Positions 23,801 to 31,076 of a stretch of 33,010 nucleotides of DNA are shown one piece after another. The notes under the pieces are model-generated. The model was not told the DNA's origin and made no database searches. It was given only the letters and a program-made list of their open reading frames with translations. Made by a program: the position numbers and the translations under genes. How positions within the stretch are numbered: the first letter of the stretch is position 1; every line of letters begins with the position of its first letter. Where the stretch lies: positions 1 through 33,010 of the forward strand of contig JAIBCA010000054.1 of NCBI GenBank assembly GCA_019694345.1, read 5' to 3'. Source of the DNA: Pyrinomonadaceae bacterium (lineage in GTDB: Bacteria; Acidobacteriota; Blastocatellia; Pyrinomonadales; Pyrinomonadaceae).

Positions 23801-24133
23801 CTGCTGGATCTCCTGAAAAGCCTGGTCGGGATCTTTCTCCAGGTTGAAGGTCAGATTTACGCTCGAACGGCCTCGCGACGACGTTGAACGCATCTCTTCA
23901 ACACCGGGGACGGTGTTCAATGCTCCCTCGATAATGTCGGTGACCTCGGTCTCGATCTCCTGCGGAGCCGCTCCGGTATTGCTTGTCGAGACTGAAATGG
24001 TCGGCAGGTCGATCTTCGGAAAGCGGTCGACGCCCAGCGTAAAAAAGCTGAATCCGCCGACAACAGTCAGAAACAACACGATAACGGTCGCAAAGACCGG
24101 CCTATGAACACAAATTTCTGCTAACCACTGCAT
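20900..24133 (-). CDS. RND multidrug/hydrophobe efflux pump, AcrB/HAE1 family
   Basis: This 1077-residue inner-membrane pump has twelve helices and two large periplasmic loops. Helix 1 starts right away ('HRPVFATVIVLFLTVVGGFSFFTLGVDRFPKIDLPTISV'). The proton-relay Asp pair lies in helix 4 (Asp400-Asp401 in 'GIVIDDAIVVLENIYR') with its Lys partner in 'GIVKKNAILQIDHTN'. Other HAE1 marks are 'GVEEMRSTSSRGRSSVNLTF' and 'LILAAQFESFIHPVTILLTLPLS'. The cytoplasmic loop after helix 6 is a little longer than usual and acidic. Between adaptor (79 bases upstream) and tolC (4 bases downstream), it completes a tripartite system. Substrates cannot be told from the sequence; no local repressor gene is present. 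Confidence 0.96.
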   Translation of the reverse strand: MQWLAEICVHRPVFATVIVLFLTVVGGFSFFTLGVDRFPKIDLPTISVSTSNTGAAPQEIETEVTDIIEGALNTVPGVEEMRSTSSRGRSSVNLTFNLEKDPDQAFQEIQQKLSGAINRLPENADPPSVQKSDPDSQPILMYSISAPRDITELTTLVQNLVQKRIESTDGVGEVFIWGSREKQIKIFVNPDRLKAYNLSVTEVSNAVRGQNQELPGGSLVEGAKTLGVRTMSKLSEVSQFGDIVIATRNSYPIKVKDVARVESTGSDASTAASLDGTQAVSLGIRKQSGANTIAVIENVKKRMAEILPNMPSDMKFALIRDQSEFIQNSLTAIEEHLILGGLFAAVVVFFFLWNFRTTLISALAIPISIIASFAVIAAIGYSLNQMTMLALTLMVGIVIDDAIVVLENIYRFVEEKGMNPFEAAVEGTKEIGLAVLATTLSLLAVFIPVGFMTGIVGRFMSSFGLTSAAAIAVSLIVSFTITPMLAARWIKAKKDSAGSDKETGQDPAFPVESDAGGETAVAAEHSDSKAGWFYSKIDGSYTWLLKLSMRYRWAVVLICVLTVASIVPLYKFVGMAFLPDEDESLFQINLRAPQGTSLSATQSILDRIARDVREQLPGVKNTLVLAGFGRGSGPNNGFVNVSLVPVGERKKSQADLINQTRALVKKYSSKDYQVTVSASSSIAQGIGLGRGGSGIGFFIAGPDMEKLTLYANQLVEKMKEDPAFRDPDNSIDIGTPEIRVLIDRAKAADLGVAAGNVAQALNILAAGQRVSTFNENSVQYDVVIQADEPFRRDRSSFQNFAVASSTGAIVGLDKVIKIEEGLSPSSISRLNRQRVVTVSAGLPPNSSESDALAKLQKMAADLKMGPEYVTGVSGQSKELQKAYESFLLAFLLSFVFMYLILAAQFESFIHPVTILLTLPLSIPFALLSTAMAGQTLNIFSALGILLLFGIVKKNAILQIDHTNTLRARGLNRYDAIIQANRDRLRPILMTTIALVAGMIPLILGSGAGAATNRSIGILVVGGQSMCLLLTLLAVPVFYSLFDDAKGTTVWRSFSGSTRRLFSVFKTQKADGNTEGSA

Positions 24134-24212
24134 AATACGTTATGTCCCGAATTCCAATCTCGAGATCACCGCCGTTGACGCCGGATCGGTTCCGGGCCGT
24201 GCCGGGGTGACG

Positions 24213-25514
24213 TCAAAATGTCACTTTTGCCCCCTCGTAAAGTTGGTCAAGTTTGCCGGTGGCAACCGTCAGATCAGGCTCAACGCCGGTGACGATCTGA
24301 ACAAACCCGTTCTCCTCCGAGCCGATCTGCACTGTTTTGAGTTTGGCGACGCCGTCCTGAATGACAAAAACCCGATATGACTGAGTAGCCTCGTCATTTA
24401 TCACGGCAGACCGCGGCACGAACACCGCCTTGGTGCCGCCTTCCTTGTTGATGCGAACGTTTGCGAACATTCCGGGCCGAAGAGCATTGTCGCTGTTTTC
24501 GACGAGTGCCTCGACGACCGCCGCTCGCGAAACCGGATCTATGGCCGGGTTGATCGACGATACGGTGCCGGCAAACTTTCGGTCCTTGAACGCGTCAACC
24601 TCAAGCGACACGCCGCGTCCGGCCGCCACGTACGGCGAGTCAGCCTCGGCAACCTGAATTTGCACCTTGATCGGGTTGGTTCTGAGGATCGTCGCAACGA
24701 CCGACGCTGACGAAACATACTCGCCGACGGCGACCGGCCGGCTGCTAACAAATCCGGCAAACGGAGCGCGGATCACCGTATCGGCGATGGCCTGTTGGGC
24801 ATCGGCGACCTGCGTTTGAGCAGATTCGACCTGAGCCTGAGCGCTCGCGATCGCCTGATTGCTCTGTCGGGCGGTATTTATTGCGGCTTCGAGCTGTTCC
24901 TTGGCTGCACTTGCCCGGCTGCGAGCGGTATCACGCTGAGTGCGGAACTGCTCGTAAGTGATCATCGCAACGTCGCCTGATTCGGTCAGTTCTCGGTAAC
25001 GCTTCTCGTTGGCCTCGGCCTGCTTTAGCTCAGCTTTCGCTTGTTCATAATTCGCATTGGCTACGCGGACCTCCGGAATTGCGGAAGCCGAAAATTTGCC
25101 GTTTTCGAGCAGCCCTAATTTTGCTTCGGCCTGACGAACTGCCGACTTTGCCACCTTCACCGCCGCAAGTGCCGATGAAAGCTGCAGTTTCGCATCACGA
25201 TCATCAACCTTGGCAATAACGGCCCCGGCCGCGACAAAGTCACCAACGTCGATATTTAAGTTCGAGATCTTTCCGGCAGACTTTGGCGCTACGTTGGACG
25301 TCTCGTTCGCAACAAGACTGCCAGTCGCTTTAATGGCCGACGCCACGTCACGCGACTCACTCTTTCCGACCGTTATGTTGATGGCAGGGGCAGACTGAGC
25401 TTGGTCGTTCTTGGCGTCCGAGTCGCCCTTCTTCGCCCCGCCCGACGAACCGCACGCGATCGCTGCCGCGGACAGAGTAATAGCGATAAGCGGCCTTATG
25501 ACTGGTTTCCACAT
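24213..25514 (-). CDS. RND efflux periplasmic adaptor (membrane fusion protein), lipoprotein
   Basis: This 433-residue periplasmic adaptor links the pump to the outer-membrane duct. The head 'MWKPVIRPLIAITLSAAAIAC' is a lipoprotein signal with Cys21 as the lipid site, followed by a Lys/Asp-rich linker. The lipoyl-like half 'APKSAGKISNLNIDVGDFVAAGAVIAKVDDRDAKLQL' leads into a long Ala/Gln/Glu coiled coil (about 115-245), then the second lipoyl half 'DTVIRAPFAGFVSSRPVAVGEYVS' and beta-barrel ('EVDAFKDRKFAGTVSSINPAIDP') and membrane-proximal parts. It is the first gene of the operon; pump and tolC follow. The promoter lies in the 25515-25718 gap but no clear hexamers or operator could be fixed. 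Confidence 0.94.
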   Translation of the reverse strand: MWKPVIRPLIAITLSAAAIACGSSGGAKKGDSDAKNDQAQSAPAINITVGKSESRDVASAIKATGSLVANETSNVAPKSAGKISNLNIDVGDFVAAGAVIAKVDDRDAKLQLSSALAAVKVAKSAVRQAEAKLGLLENGKFSASAIPEVRVANANYEQAKAELKQAEANEKRYRELTESGDVAMITYEQFRTQRDTARSRASAAKEQLEAAINTARQSNQAIASAQAQVESAQTQVADAQQAIADTVIRAPFAGFVSSRPVAVGEYVSSASVVATILRTNPIKVQIQVAEADSPYVAAGRGVSLEVDAFKDRKFAGTVSSINPAIDPVSRAAVVEALVENSDNALRPGMFANVRINKEGGTKAVFVPRSAVINDEATQSYRVFVIQDGVAKLKTVQIGSEENGFVQIVTGVEPDLTVATGKLDQLYEGAKVTF

Positions 25515-25718
25515 ACGATAATTAGCCTAAAATCAGCATTTTATATTACTTTCGCCCGCTCGTATTATTTTCGATTGTAAATTTTTGTAAATCGCCGCGG
25601 CTCTTCCCGAGAGGGCGTCGACCAAGGCGGGGCAGGCAGAATTGGAAATTCCTCTTCCGCAGATGGTAGTATTTATTTGATTATTTCAAGCTCACGGTAG
25701 CTCTACTTTACGAACTAT

Positions 25719-26039
25719 ATGAATGAGATCACAGCAATTGAACTTAAGGCCCGGCTTGATGCGGGCGATGACCTCCAGATGATCGACGTCCGGCAGCCTG
25801 ATGAGTACGCTTTTGCCCGGATCAACGGAACAAAACTGATCCCGCTGGGCGAGATACTCCGGCGAATGAACGAGATCGATCAGTCACGCGAAACGATCGT
25901 TCTATGTAAGATGGGCGGCCGAAGCGCTCGAGCCATTGCTGCTCTCGAACAGTCGGGATTCAGTGGAAGGTTGGTTAATCTGGTTGGCGGGATCACTGCG
26001 TGGTCGAACGATGTTGATCAGAGCATTCCGAAATACTGA
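25719..26039 (+). CDS. Single-domain rhodanese-like protein
   Basis: This 106-residue cytoplasmic protein has the rhodanese fold: 'LQMIDVRQPDEYAFARINGTKLIPLGEI' and an active-site loop 'CKMGGRSARA' with the persulfide-carrying Cys (about residue 63), then 'LVNLVGGITAW'. The six-residue loop CxxGxR is that of sulfurtransferases and not of the longer Cdc25 type. Sequences like this occur alone or as the tail of MoeB/ThiF proteins. It is divergent from the efflux operon and stands next to a ferredoxin-like gene and a glutaredoxin gene, which suggests sulfur or persulfide handling, but the true partner is unknown. Confidence 0.92.
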   Translation: MNEITAIELKARLDAGDDLQMIDVRQPDEYAFARINGTKLIPLGEILRRMNEIDQSRETIVLCKMGGRSARAIAALEQSGFSGRLVNLVGGITAWSNDVDQSIPKY

Positions 26040-26080
26040 ACTCGTCGGCTGACTAGTCCTTTGTCGGCCATACAGAGCAA

Positions 26081-26368
26081 TTATTCGCCCGAAAGGTCAA
26101 TATCGTCTGATATGCGGACTATCCGCATATCAGGCTTGACCTCAGTTCGACAGGCGATGACCGCCTTTTCCTTTTCGCCGTTCTGCAGCCAAACCTGACA
26201 ATTCAGACATTCGCCGTTCCAGCAGAAATCCCCGTACGAAATACTCTCCATCGCGAGAAACTGAAAACACCTCAGTAGCGAATTGTTTTCCGGCACCTGG
26301 TGCTTTTCGCCCAGTATTTCGATCTCGATCAGATCTTCGTAGGGTGAAAAAATATCGGATATTGTCAT
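26081..26368 (-). CDS. [2Fe-2S] ferredoxin-like protein
   Basis: This 95-residue cytoplasmic protein has a plant-type [2Fe-2S] cysteine pattern: Cys49-x4-Cys54-x2-Cys57 in 'FCWNGECLNCQVW' and Cys73 in 'VIACRTEV', in a beta-grasp context ('IEIEILGEKHQVPENNSLLRCF'). A fifth Cys34 lies outside the cluster set. The tail 'DMRIVRISDDIDLSGE' is acidic, as in electron-transfer partners. Start at 26368, with GGA eight bases before. The gene is divergent from the glutaredoxin gene (56 bases between) and faces the rhodanese gene. It may feed electrons to a reductase or help cluster/sulfur chemistry; the partner cannot be told from this window. Confidence 0.85.
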   Translation of the reverse strand: MTISDIFSPYEDLIEIEILGEKHQVPENNSLLRCFQFLAMESISYGDFCWNGECLNCQVWLQNGEKEKAVIACRTEVKPDMRIVRISDDIDLSGE

Positions 26369-26424
26369 AGATTCGTCCGATCGTTTTGCTAGATTATCTT
26401 ACCGAAAAGGTGTAATTTTGAACA

Positions 26425-26646
26425 ATGAGCCTAGTGATGTATACCAAACCGGGATGTCCGTACTGCCAGAAGGCCAGAGACCATTATCGGTCCCGCGGCA
26501 TCGCATTTATCGAGTATGACGCCCAAAACGATAAGGCCCGGCAACGTGAGATGCTTGCGTTTTCGGGCGGTGATCTGGTCGTTCCTTGTATTGTCGATAA
26601 CGGGGTTTATATCGGTTCGGGTTGGGGCGATCCGCCCCGCGGCTGA
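26425..26646 (+). CDS. Short glutaredoxin-like protein (possible UGA/selenocysteine extension)
   Basis: This 73-residue protein has a glutaredoxin core: 'MYTKPGCPYCQKARDHY' with the dithiol site Cys11-Pro-Tyr-Cys14, 'FIEYD', then the cis-proline loop 'VVPCIVDNG' in which Cys55 replaces the usual Val/Thr. The protein stops at a UGA (26644-26646) right after '...GWGDPPRG'. From memory, a glutaredoxin-like group called UXX-star ends in Cys or Sec plus two residues after a Gly-rich tail, and the UGA here falls at such a place. A hairpin follows 16 bases later. If read through, the tail would be Sec-Thr-Ile-His-Pro-Asp, then UGA. Without that it is an ordinary small glutaredoxin. The core call is firm; the selenoprotein idea is inference. 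Confidence 0.85.
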   Translation: MSLVMYTKPGCPYCQKARDHYRSRGIAFIEYDAQNDKARQREMLAFSGGDLVVPCIVDNGVYIGSGWGDPPRG

Positions 26647-26662
26647 ACGATCCACCCGGATT

Positions 26663-26681
26663 GACCGGCAGTTTGCCGGTC
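26663..26681 (+). other. Hairpin after the glutaredoxin UGA (SECIS-like or weak terminator)
   Basis: GACCGGC, loop AGTTT, GCCGGTC: a perfect seven-bp stem whose loop has G as second base and starts 23 bases after the UGA. This fits the loose rule for bacterial SECIS elements (short stem, G among the first two loop bases, 16-37 bases from UGA). Only three T residues follow, so as a terminator it would be weak. Confidence 0.4.
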
Positions 26682-26816
26682 CTTTACAAAAGTTTGCGAG
26701 CGACGGATTGCGTAAATCGCTTTCTGCCATATAATGGTTTCTTGCTCGATTATGGAATGCGTTAGTTTTGCGTACTTGGCCGCACGCGCCATTGTTTCTC
26801 GCGTTCCACAGATTTT

Positions 26817-29246
26817 ATGATCGGTTCGCAGATCAACCAATACAAGATCCTCGAAAAGATCGGCTCCGGCGGCCAGGGCACGGTTTACAAGGCTCTTGAC
26901 ACCAAGCTTAATCGCACGGCGGTCATAAAGGTCCTTCCTCCTGAACTGACGGCAAAGACCTCTAATTTCAAGAGATTTGAGCGTGAGGCTCAACTCTGTT
27001 CTCAACTCGACCATCCGAATATTTGCACGATCTACGATTTTCACAGCTCGGACGGCGTCTTTTACATCGCAATGCAGTATGTCGCCGGCAAGAATGTCAG
27101 ACAACTCGTTGCCGGAAGGCCGCTTGAACTCCGAAGCGCCGTCTCGATCGCAATTCAGGTCGCTGATGCTCTCGCGTACGCTCATTCCAAGAACATAATC
27201 CATCGCGATATCAAGGCCGGTAATATTATGGTCACGGATTCGGGCCAGGCAAAGATACTCGATTTTGGGCTTGCGAAGCTGGTCGAGGACGATCATGCCG
27301 ATCAGCGTGCCGGACAGGATCACGCGGAGATAACCGAACTCGGCATCCCTTATGGGACGGCCACCTACGCCGCACCTGAACAGGCACGCGGCGAACGAGC
27401 CGATCATCGTTCTGACATTTTCTCTACCGGAGTGCTCCTTTACGAGATGTTGACCGGTATTTGGGCATTTCAGGGCAAGACCGTGGTTGACGTCAGGCAC
27501 CAGGTACTCTACGGCACGCCAAAACCGCTTTCGGTAATGCGCCGGGACCCTTTCCCGCCGCAACTTCAACAGATAATCGATAAGGCACTCGCGAAAGAGC
27601 CAAAGGATCGATATCAGAAGATAAGCCAGATGCGCGACGACCTCCGCGGGGTTTTGCAGCAACTTGCGGGCTCGCAAATAATGCCTAACGACACCTTTGC
27701 ACCGACCCACGCCGACGGCAGCCCTGTCAAGCGTGCGTGGAATTGGATAAAGGGCCGAACCGGGTCAGAAAGTTCGGTCGGAATGACGCCGTCACTTACC
27801 AGTTTTCCGTCCTTTGCTCCTGATATATCAATGACCTCGGCCGGAAGCGAGAAAAAAAGCGTTGCGATCCTGCCGTTCCAGAATCTCAGCGGCGACACCT
27901 CATCAAGCTTTTACGAGTTTGCCCTTGCCGATGCGGTGATAACGGAACTTGCCCAGATCCGCTCGATCATCGTGCGGCCGAGTTCGGTGATAGCAAAATT
28001 TCAGGGCAAGGACGTCGATCCGCGTGACGCCGGTAAGGAATTGCGTGTCCACGCGGTGCTGTCCGCCGGATTTATCCGTTCCGGCGAAAAGCTCCGCGTA
28101 ACGGCCCAGTTACTGGATGTTTCGACTGGCGACATACTCTGGAGCGACCGGATAGATGCCGAGGGCAGCGATATACTTATGCTCCAGGATGCGATCGCTC
28201 AACGTATCCTCGAGGGCCTGCGGCTCGAATTGACCGACCTTGAGGCCGAAAAGTTGGGCAAGCGTGCGACCGACAACGCCGAAGCGTGGGAAGAGTATCT
28301 CCGCGGCCGTGACAACTTTGGACGATTCATCTTCCGAACGATCGACGCCGAGGATTGTGACGCGGCAATGGCAAATTTCAAACGAGCGATCGAGCTCGAT
28401 CCGCATTTTGCCCTTGCTTACAGCGGCCTCGGGGCCTGTTACGCTAATCGGGTGTTCAAGGGACTCGGCGAGCCTGAGGATTACACTTACGCCGAGGCCG
28501 CGTTCAGCAAGGCGTTCTTTTACGATCAGAACGTGGTTGAGGCTCGTGTTCTGATGGTGATGATATATCTTGCCCGCAGCGAAAAGAAAAAGGCCCGTTC
28601 CGAGATCGAACTGCTCGAGAAGCAGTTTCCAAATGACGCTGCACTGTATTTTGTTAAAGGGGTTCTTCACCGCCTTGACGGCAAGTACGATCTTGCCCTT
28701 AAGGCATTCGAAAAGCTCGCCCGACTTGACCCAGCTGCCCGTGCCGTCGCTTCTTACAATCGCGCGCGGATCTATATCTATGAACGACGGTTCGACGAGG
28801 CTCTGGCCGAACTCGACAAGGGTGTCAAGGTCGAGCCGAACCACCCGATGCTCAGGATATTTCGCTCAGGCGTTTATTACTACCAGGGCAAATTTGACGA
28901 GGCCATCGACATGATGGCTGAGGTATTGAAAGAAAACCCGCGAATGGACGGCATCCGCCCCCTTTATGCCGAATTCTTAGCCGGTGCCGGACGATTTGAC
29001 GAGGCCCGCCAACAATTGACCGACGACGCCTTGGCAGTCTCCAAGGCCGATCACGATATGGCTTACTGGGTCGGCTCTACCTACGCTTTACTCGGCGACC
29101 ACGATCTTGCCTTCAAATGGCTGAACAAAGCCGTTCGGCTCGGCAATCAAAACAAGCCTTATTTCGAAAACGACACCAATCTTGACAGCCTGCGTGAAGA
29201 TCCGCGATTTGCGGAACTTATGTCGAAGATGAACAATGGCGATTGA
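26817..29246 (+). CDS. Ser/Thr protein kinase fused to a TolB/FlgO-like domain and TPR repeats
   Basis: This 809-residue protein has a Hanks-type kinase at about 8-280: glycine loop 'GSGGQGTVY', Lys38, alphaC Glu57, 'HRDIKAGN' (catalytic Asp131, Asn136), 'DFG' (Asp149) and 'APEQARGE'. All catalytic residues are present. A Ser/Thr-rich linker runs to about 345. Then comes a TolB N-terminal/FlgO-like domain ('KKSVAILPFQNLSGD', 'RVTAQLLDVSTGDILWSDRID'), and from about 480 to the end tetratricopeptide repeats. No membrane helix is seen, unlike PknB, so it is likely cytoplasmic. This layout is common in Acidobacteriota and Myxococcota; targets are unknown. It ends one base from the convergent YdcF-like gene. 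Confidence 0.95.
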   Translation: MIGSQINQYKILEKIGSGGQGTVYKALDTKLNRTAVIKVLPPELTAKTSNFKRFEREAQLCSQLDHPNICTIYDFHSSDGVFYIAMQYVAGKNVRQLVAGRPLELRSAVSIAIQVADALAYAHSKNIIHRDIKAGNIMVTDSGQAKILDFGLAKLVEDDHADQRAGQDHAEITELGIPYGTATYAAPEQARGERADHRSDIFSTGVLLYEMLTGIWAFQGKTVVDVRHQVLYGTPKPLSVMRRDPFPPQLQQIIDKALAKEPKDRYQKISQMRDDLRGVLQQLAGSQIMPNDTFAPTHADGSPVKRAWNWIKGRTGSESSVGMTPSLTSFPSFAPDISMTSAGSEKKSVAILPFQNLSGDTSSSFYEFALADAVITELAQIRSIIVRPSSVIAKFQGKDVDPRDAGKELRVHAVLSAGFIRSGEKLRVTAQLLDVSTGDILWSDRIDAEGSDILMLQDAIAQRILEGLRLELTDLEAEKLGKRATDNAEAWEEYLRGRDNFGRFIFRTIDAEDCDAAMANFKRAIELDPHFALAYSGLGACYANRVFKGLGEPEDYTYAEAAFSKAFFYDQNVVEARVLMVMIYLARSEKKKARSEIELLEKQFPNDAALYFVKGVLHRLDGKYDLALKAFEKLARLDPAARAVASYNRARIYIYERRFDEALAELDKGVKVEPNHPMLRIFRSGVYYYQGKFDEAIDMMAEVLKENPRMDGIRPLYAEFLAGAGRFDEARQQLTDDALAVSKADHDMAYWVGSTYALLGDHDLAFKWLNKAVRLGNQNKPYFENDTNLDSLREDPRFAELMSKMNNGD

Positions 29247-29247
29247 T

Positions 29248-29865
29248 CTAATAGTACATTCGATAGACCGCTAACTTGATATATTCTCCGGCGACCATCT
29301 GCCAGCCGCGAAACCCCATCCACCACGACCACGTTTTTGGCGTAGCGCCTCCAGGCGGTGCGAACGAAACACCGATATCGATGTTTTTGTCCGATAAAAT
29401 GCGGTCGAACGTCCAGAGTGCCCGTCGGCTGTGATAAGCAGATGTGACTATCACAACAGACTTGAGCGTGCTGGTGTCGGCCTCTGCCGCTAGTTTTGCA
29501 GCCTCATCGTCGGTTCCGGACACCTTGCCGGGCAGAACTGTGATCGCATCCGGCAAAACTCCGTTGGCGATCAGTTCGCGTTGTTCAAGTACGACGTACG
29601 GCGGATTGGTTTGCTCGGCTTGTGACCATCCCGAGCGTTGGCCGTCATCGGTGATGAATATTTTGGGGGCGACACCTTGCTTGTAGAGGTCGGCGGCGGT
29701 CCGAGTTCGTTCCCGGTAAACGGCAGAGCCGCTGAGGACCATCAGCGCGTCCGCATGGTCGAGTTTTCGTTCAACGATCAGCCATTTTGCCAGAAACGGC
29801 GAGCACAATATCCATATGGCGATCAGACTCGCCACGGCAATAACGACTCTCGGCTTGCGGATCAA
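29248..29865 (-). CDS. YdcF/SanA/ElyC-family membrane-anchored protein (DUF218)
   Basis: This 205-residue protein has one N-terminal membrane helix (residues about 8-28) and a DUF218 domain: 'DHADALMVLSGSAVYRERTRTAADLYKQGVAPKIFITDDG', 'GTDDEAAKLAAEA', 'VVIVTSAYHSRRALWTFDRIL' and a 'WWMGFRGWQMVAGEYIKLAVYRM' tail. The family is linked with envelope biogenesis and nucleotide- or isoprenoid-carrier work, though the reaction is not settled. Its ATG overlaps the stop of the glycosyltransferase gene by four bases (ATGA), so it is the last gene of the asnB-GT-ydcF operon and is presumably translated by coupling. Confidence 0.9.
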   Translation of the reverse strand: MIRKPRVVIAVASLIAIWILCSPFLAKWLIVERKLDHADALMVLSGSAVYRERTRTAADLYKQGVAPKIFITDDGQRSGWSQAEQTNPPYVVLEQRELIANGVLPDAITVLPGKVSGTDDEAAKLAAEADTSTLKSVVIVTSAYHSRRALWTFDRILSDKNIDIGVSFAPPGGATPKTWSWWMGFRGWQMVAGEYIKLAVYRMYY

Positions 29866-31076
29866 CGCAGCCCTCCATTCTTGTTTCGCGAGGCTGCAAC
29901 TATCGACCGCAACTCATCGATCTTTGCCTCCCAACTCTCATGCCTTATTCGGTCACTGACAGCTTCTCGCGGTTTCGGTTCGGCCAGCGAAGATTCGATC
30001 TTGGAAATGAAATCGTCGTGATCTGTTCCCACCAGGCAATCTTCGAGGATGCGTACCTCAGGAATGTCGGTCGAGACCACAGGCAGGCCAGCGGCCAGGT
30101 ATTCGCGCACCTTCAGCGGATTGGCGGCAAGCGTCAGTTCATTGATCGTAAACGGATTGAGCGCGACATCAAACGCCTTGCAGTAGGCCGGCAGCTGCTC
30201 GTACGGTTTGCGTCCGAGAAAGTGGATATTCGGAATGCCGTCGAGCACCTTGATCTTCTCCTCGGCATCGACGCTGATCTTTCCGACAAGTACCACGGAG
30301 CCGACCTTGAACCTTTCAGCCACCTTTTTGATGAGTTCAAAATCCACCCAGTCCGCCAAAAGGCCGTGAAACCCAATGATCGGTCGAGGCAATCCGTTCA
30401 CGTCGTCAGGGATCGTCAGTGCGGGGTCAAGCGCCGTCCGAAAGTGCCGCCAGTCCGTGCCGTGACGAATAATATGCGTGTTCTCGTTAAACTGTTTTTT
30501 CGAATCGTAGAGCATTTCTGCCGATACAATGACAAGGTCGGACATTCGAAAGAGCTTTTCTTCGATCTCCTTGAGGGCTGCCGAGCCGGTGAAGGCCGTA
30601 TACTCGTCCACGCAATAATAGATGAGTTCGCTTTCACCGAGCCGCCCGGCGATCATCCCGGCCGCGGGGTTGAACACCATGTTGACGACATTTGAAAATC
30701 CCAGCTTTCGCATCGCCTTTTTAACCTGACGAACGAGCGATCGCTGATTGAGATCGACTATCAGCTTACTGCCGTAAGCGGGGATCGCAAGCGGATTCAG
30801 CACAAAGATATTCGGTTCGACCTCACGCACAGGTTCGGTGAAGCCCTTTAATTTCTTGAATATCCGAGACACATCCTTGGATGACGCGGTCGGCATCCGA
30901 TTGGCGATGGCGTTTATCCAAAGAATGCGATTCTCCTTTGCCAACACCCGCATAAGATGAGTTTTCGACAAAGGGTCGCCCGTCCAGTCATGGCTGAAAC
31001 ACAAAATATCGCGCCCGCGAAACTCAACGTCCGGAACGGTGCCTGATGGCGATGTTTGAACTTTAGTACTCGTCAT
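29862..31076 (-). CDS. Glycosyltransferase, GT-B fold (family 1/4-like)
   Basis: This 404-residue soluble glycosyltransferase likely adds a sugar to a surface polysaccharide or glycan. The first half has 'GRDILCFSHDWTGDPLSKTHLMRVLAKENRILWINA'; the second, GT4-like half has 'PRPIIGFHGLLADWVDFELIKKVAERF', 'NIHFLGRKPYEQLPAYCKAFDVALNPF' and the nucleotide-sugar-binding 'PLKVREYLAAGLPVVSTDIPE'. It starts directly at the asparagine synthetase's stop (TAG then ATG) and overlaps the YdcF-like gene by four bases, so the three are one operon. Donor and acceptor sugars cannot be told. Confidence 0.93.
   Translation of the reverse strand: MTSTKVQTSPSGTVPDVEFRGRDILCFSHDWTGDPLSKTHLMRVLAKENRILWINAIANRMPTASSKDVSRIFKKLKGFTEPVREVEPNIFVLNPLAIPAYGSKLIVDLNQRSLVRQVKKAMRKLGFSNVVNMVFNPAAGMIAGRLGESELIYYCVDEYTAFTGSAALKEIEEKLFRMSDLVIVSAEMLYDSKKQFNENTHIIRHGTDWRHFRTALDPALTIPDDVNGLPRPIIGFHGLLADWVDFELIKKVAERFKVGSVVLVGKISVDAEEKIKVLDGIPNIHFLGRKPYEQLPAYCKAFDVALNPFTINELTLAANPLKVREYLAAGLPVVSTDIPEVRILEDCLVGTDHDDFISKIESSLAEPKPREAVSDRIRHESWEAKIDELRSIVAASRNKNGGLR

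Noticed and set aside
25515..25718. Search for a repressor site in front of the RND operon
   Set aside because: Only weak, short inverted repeats (CGATT / AATCG, 13 bases apart) were found; not enough to call an operator.
26607..27710. Long minus-strand open frame (367 codons) opposite the kinase gene
   Set aside because: It lies antisense to a kinase with every catalytic motif intact; its translation shows no recognisable motif and it arises from the codon bias of the real gene.
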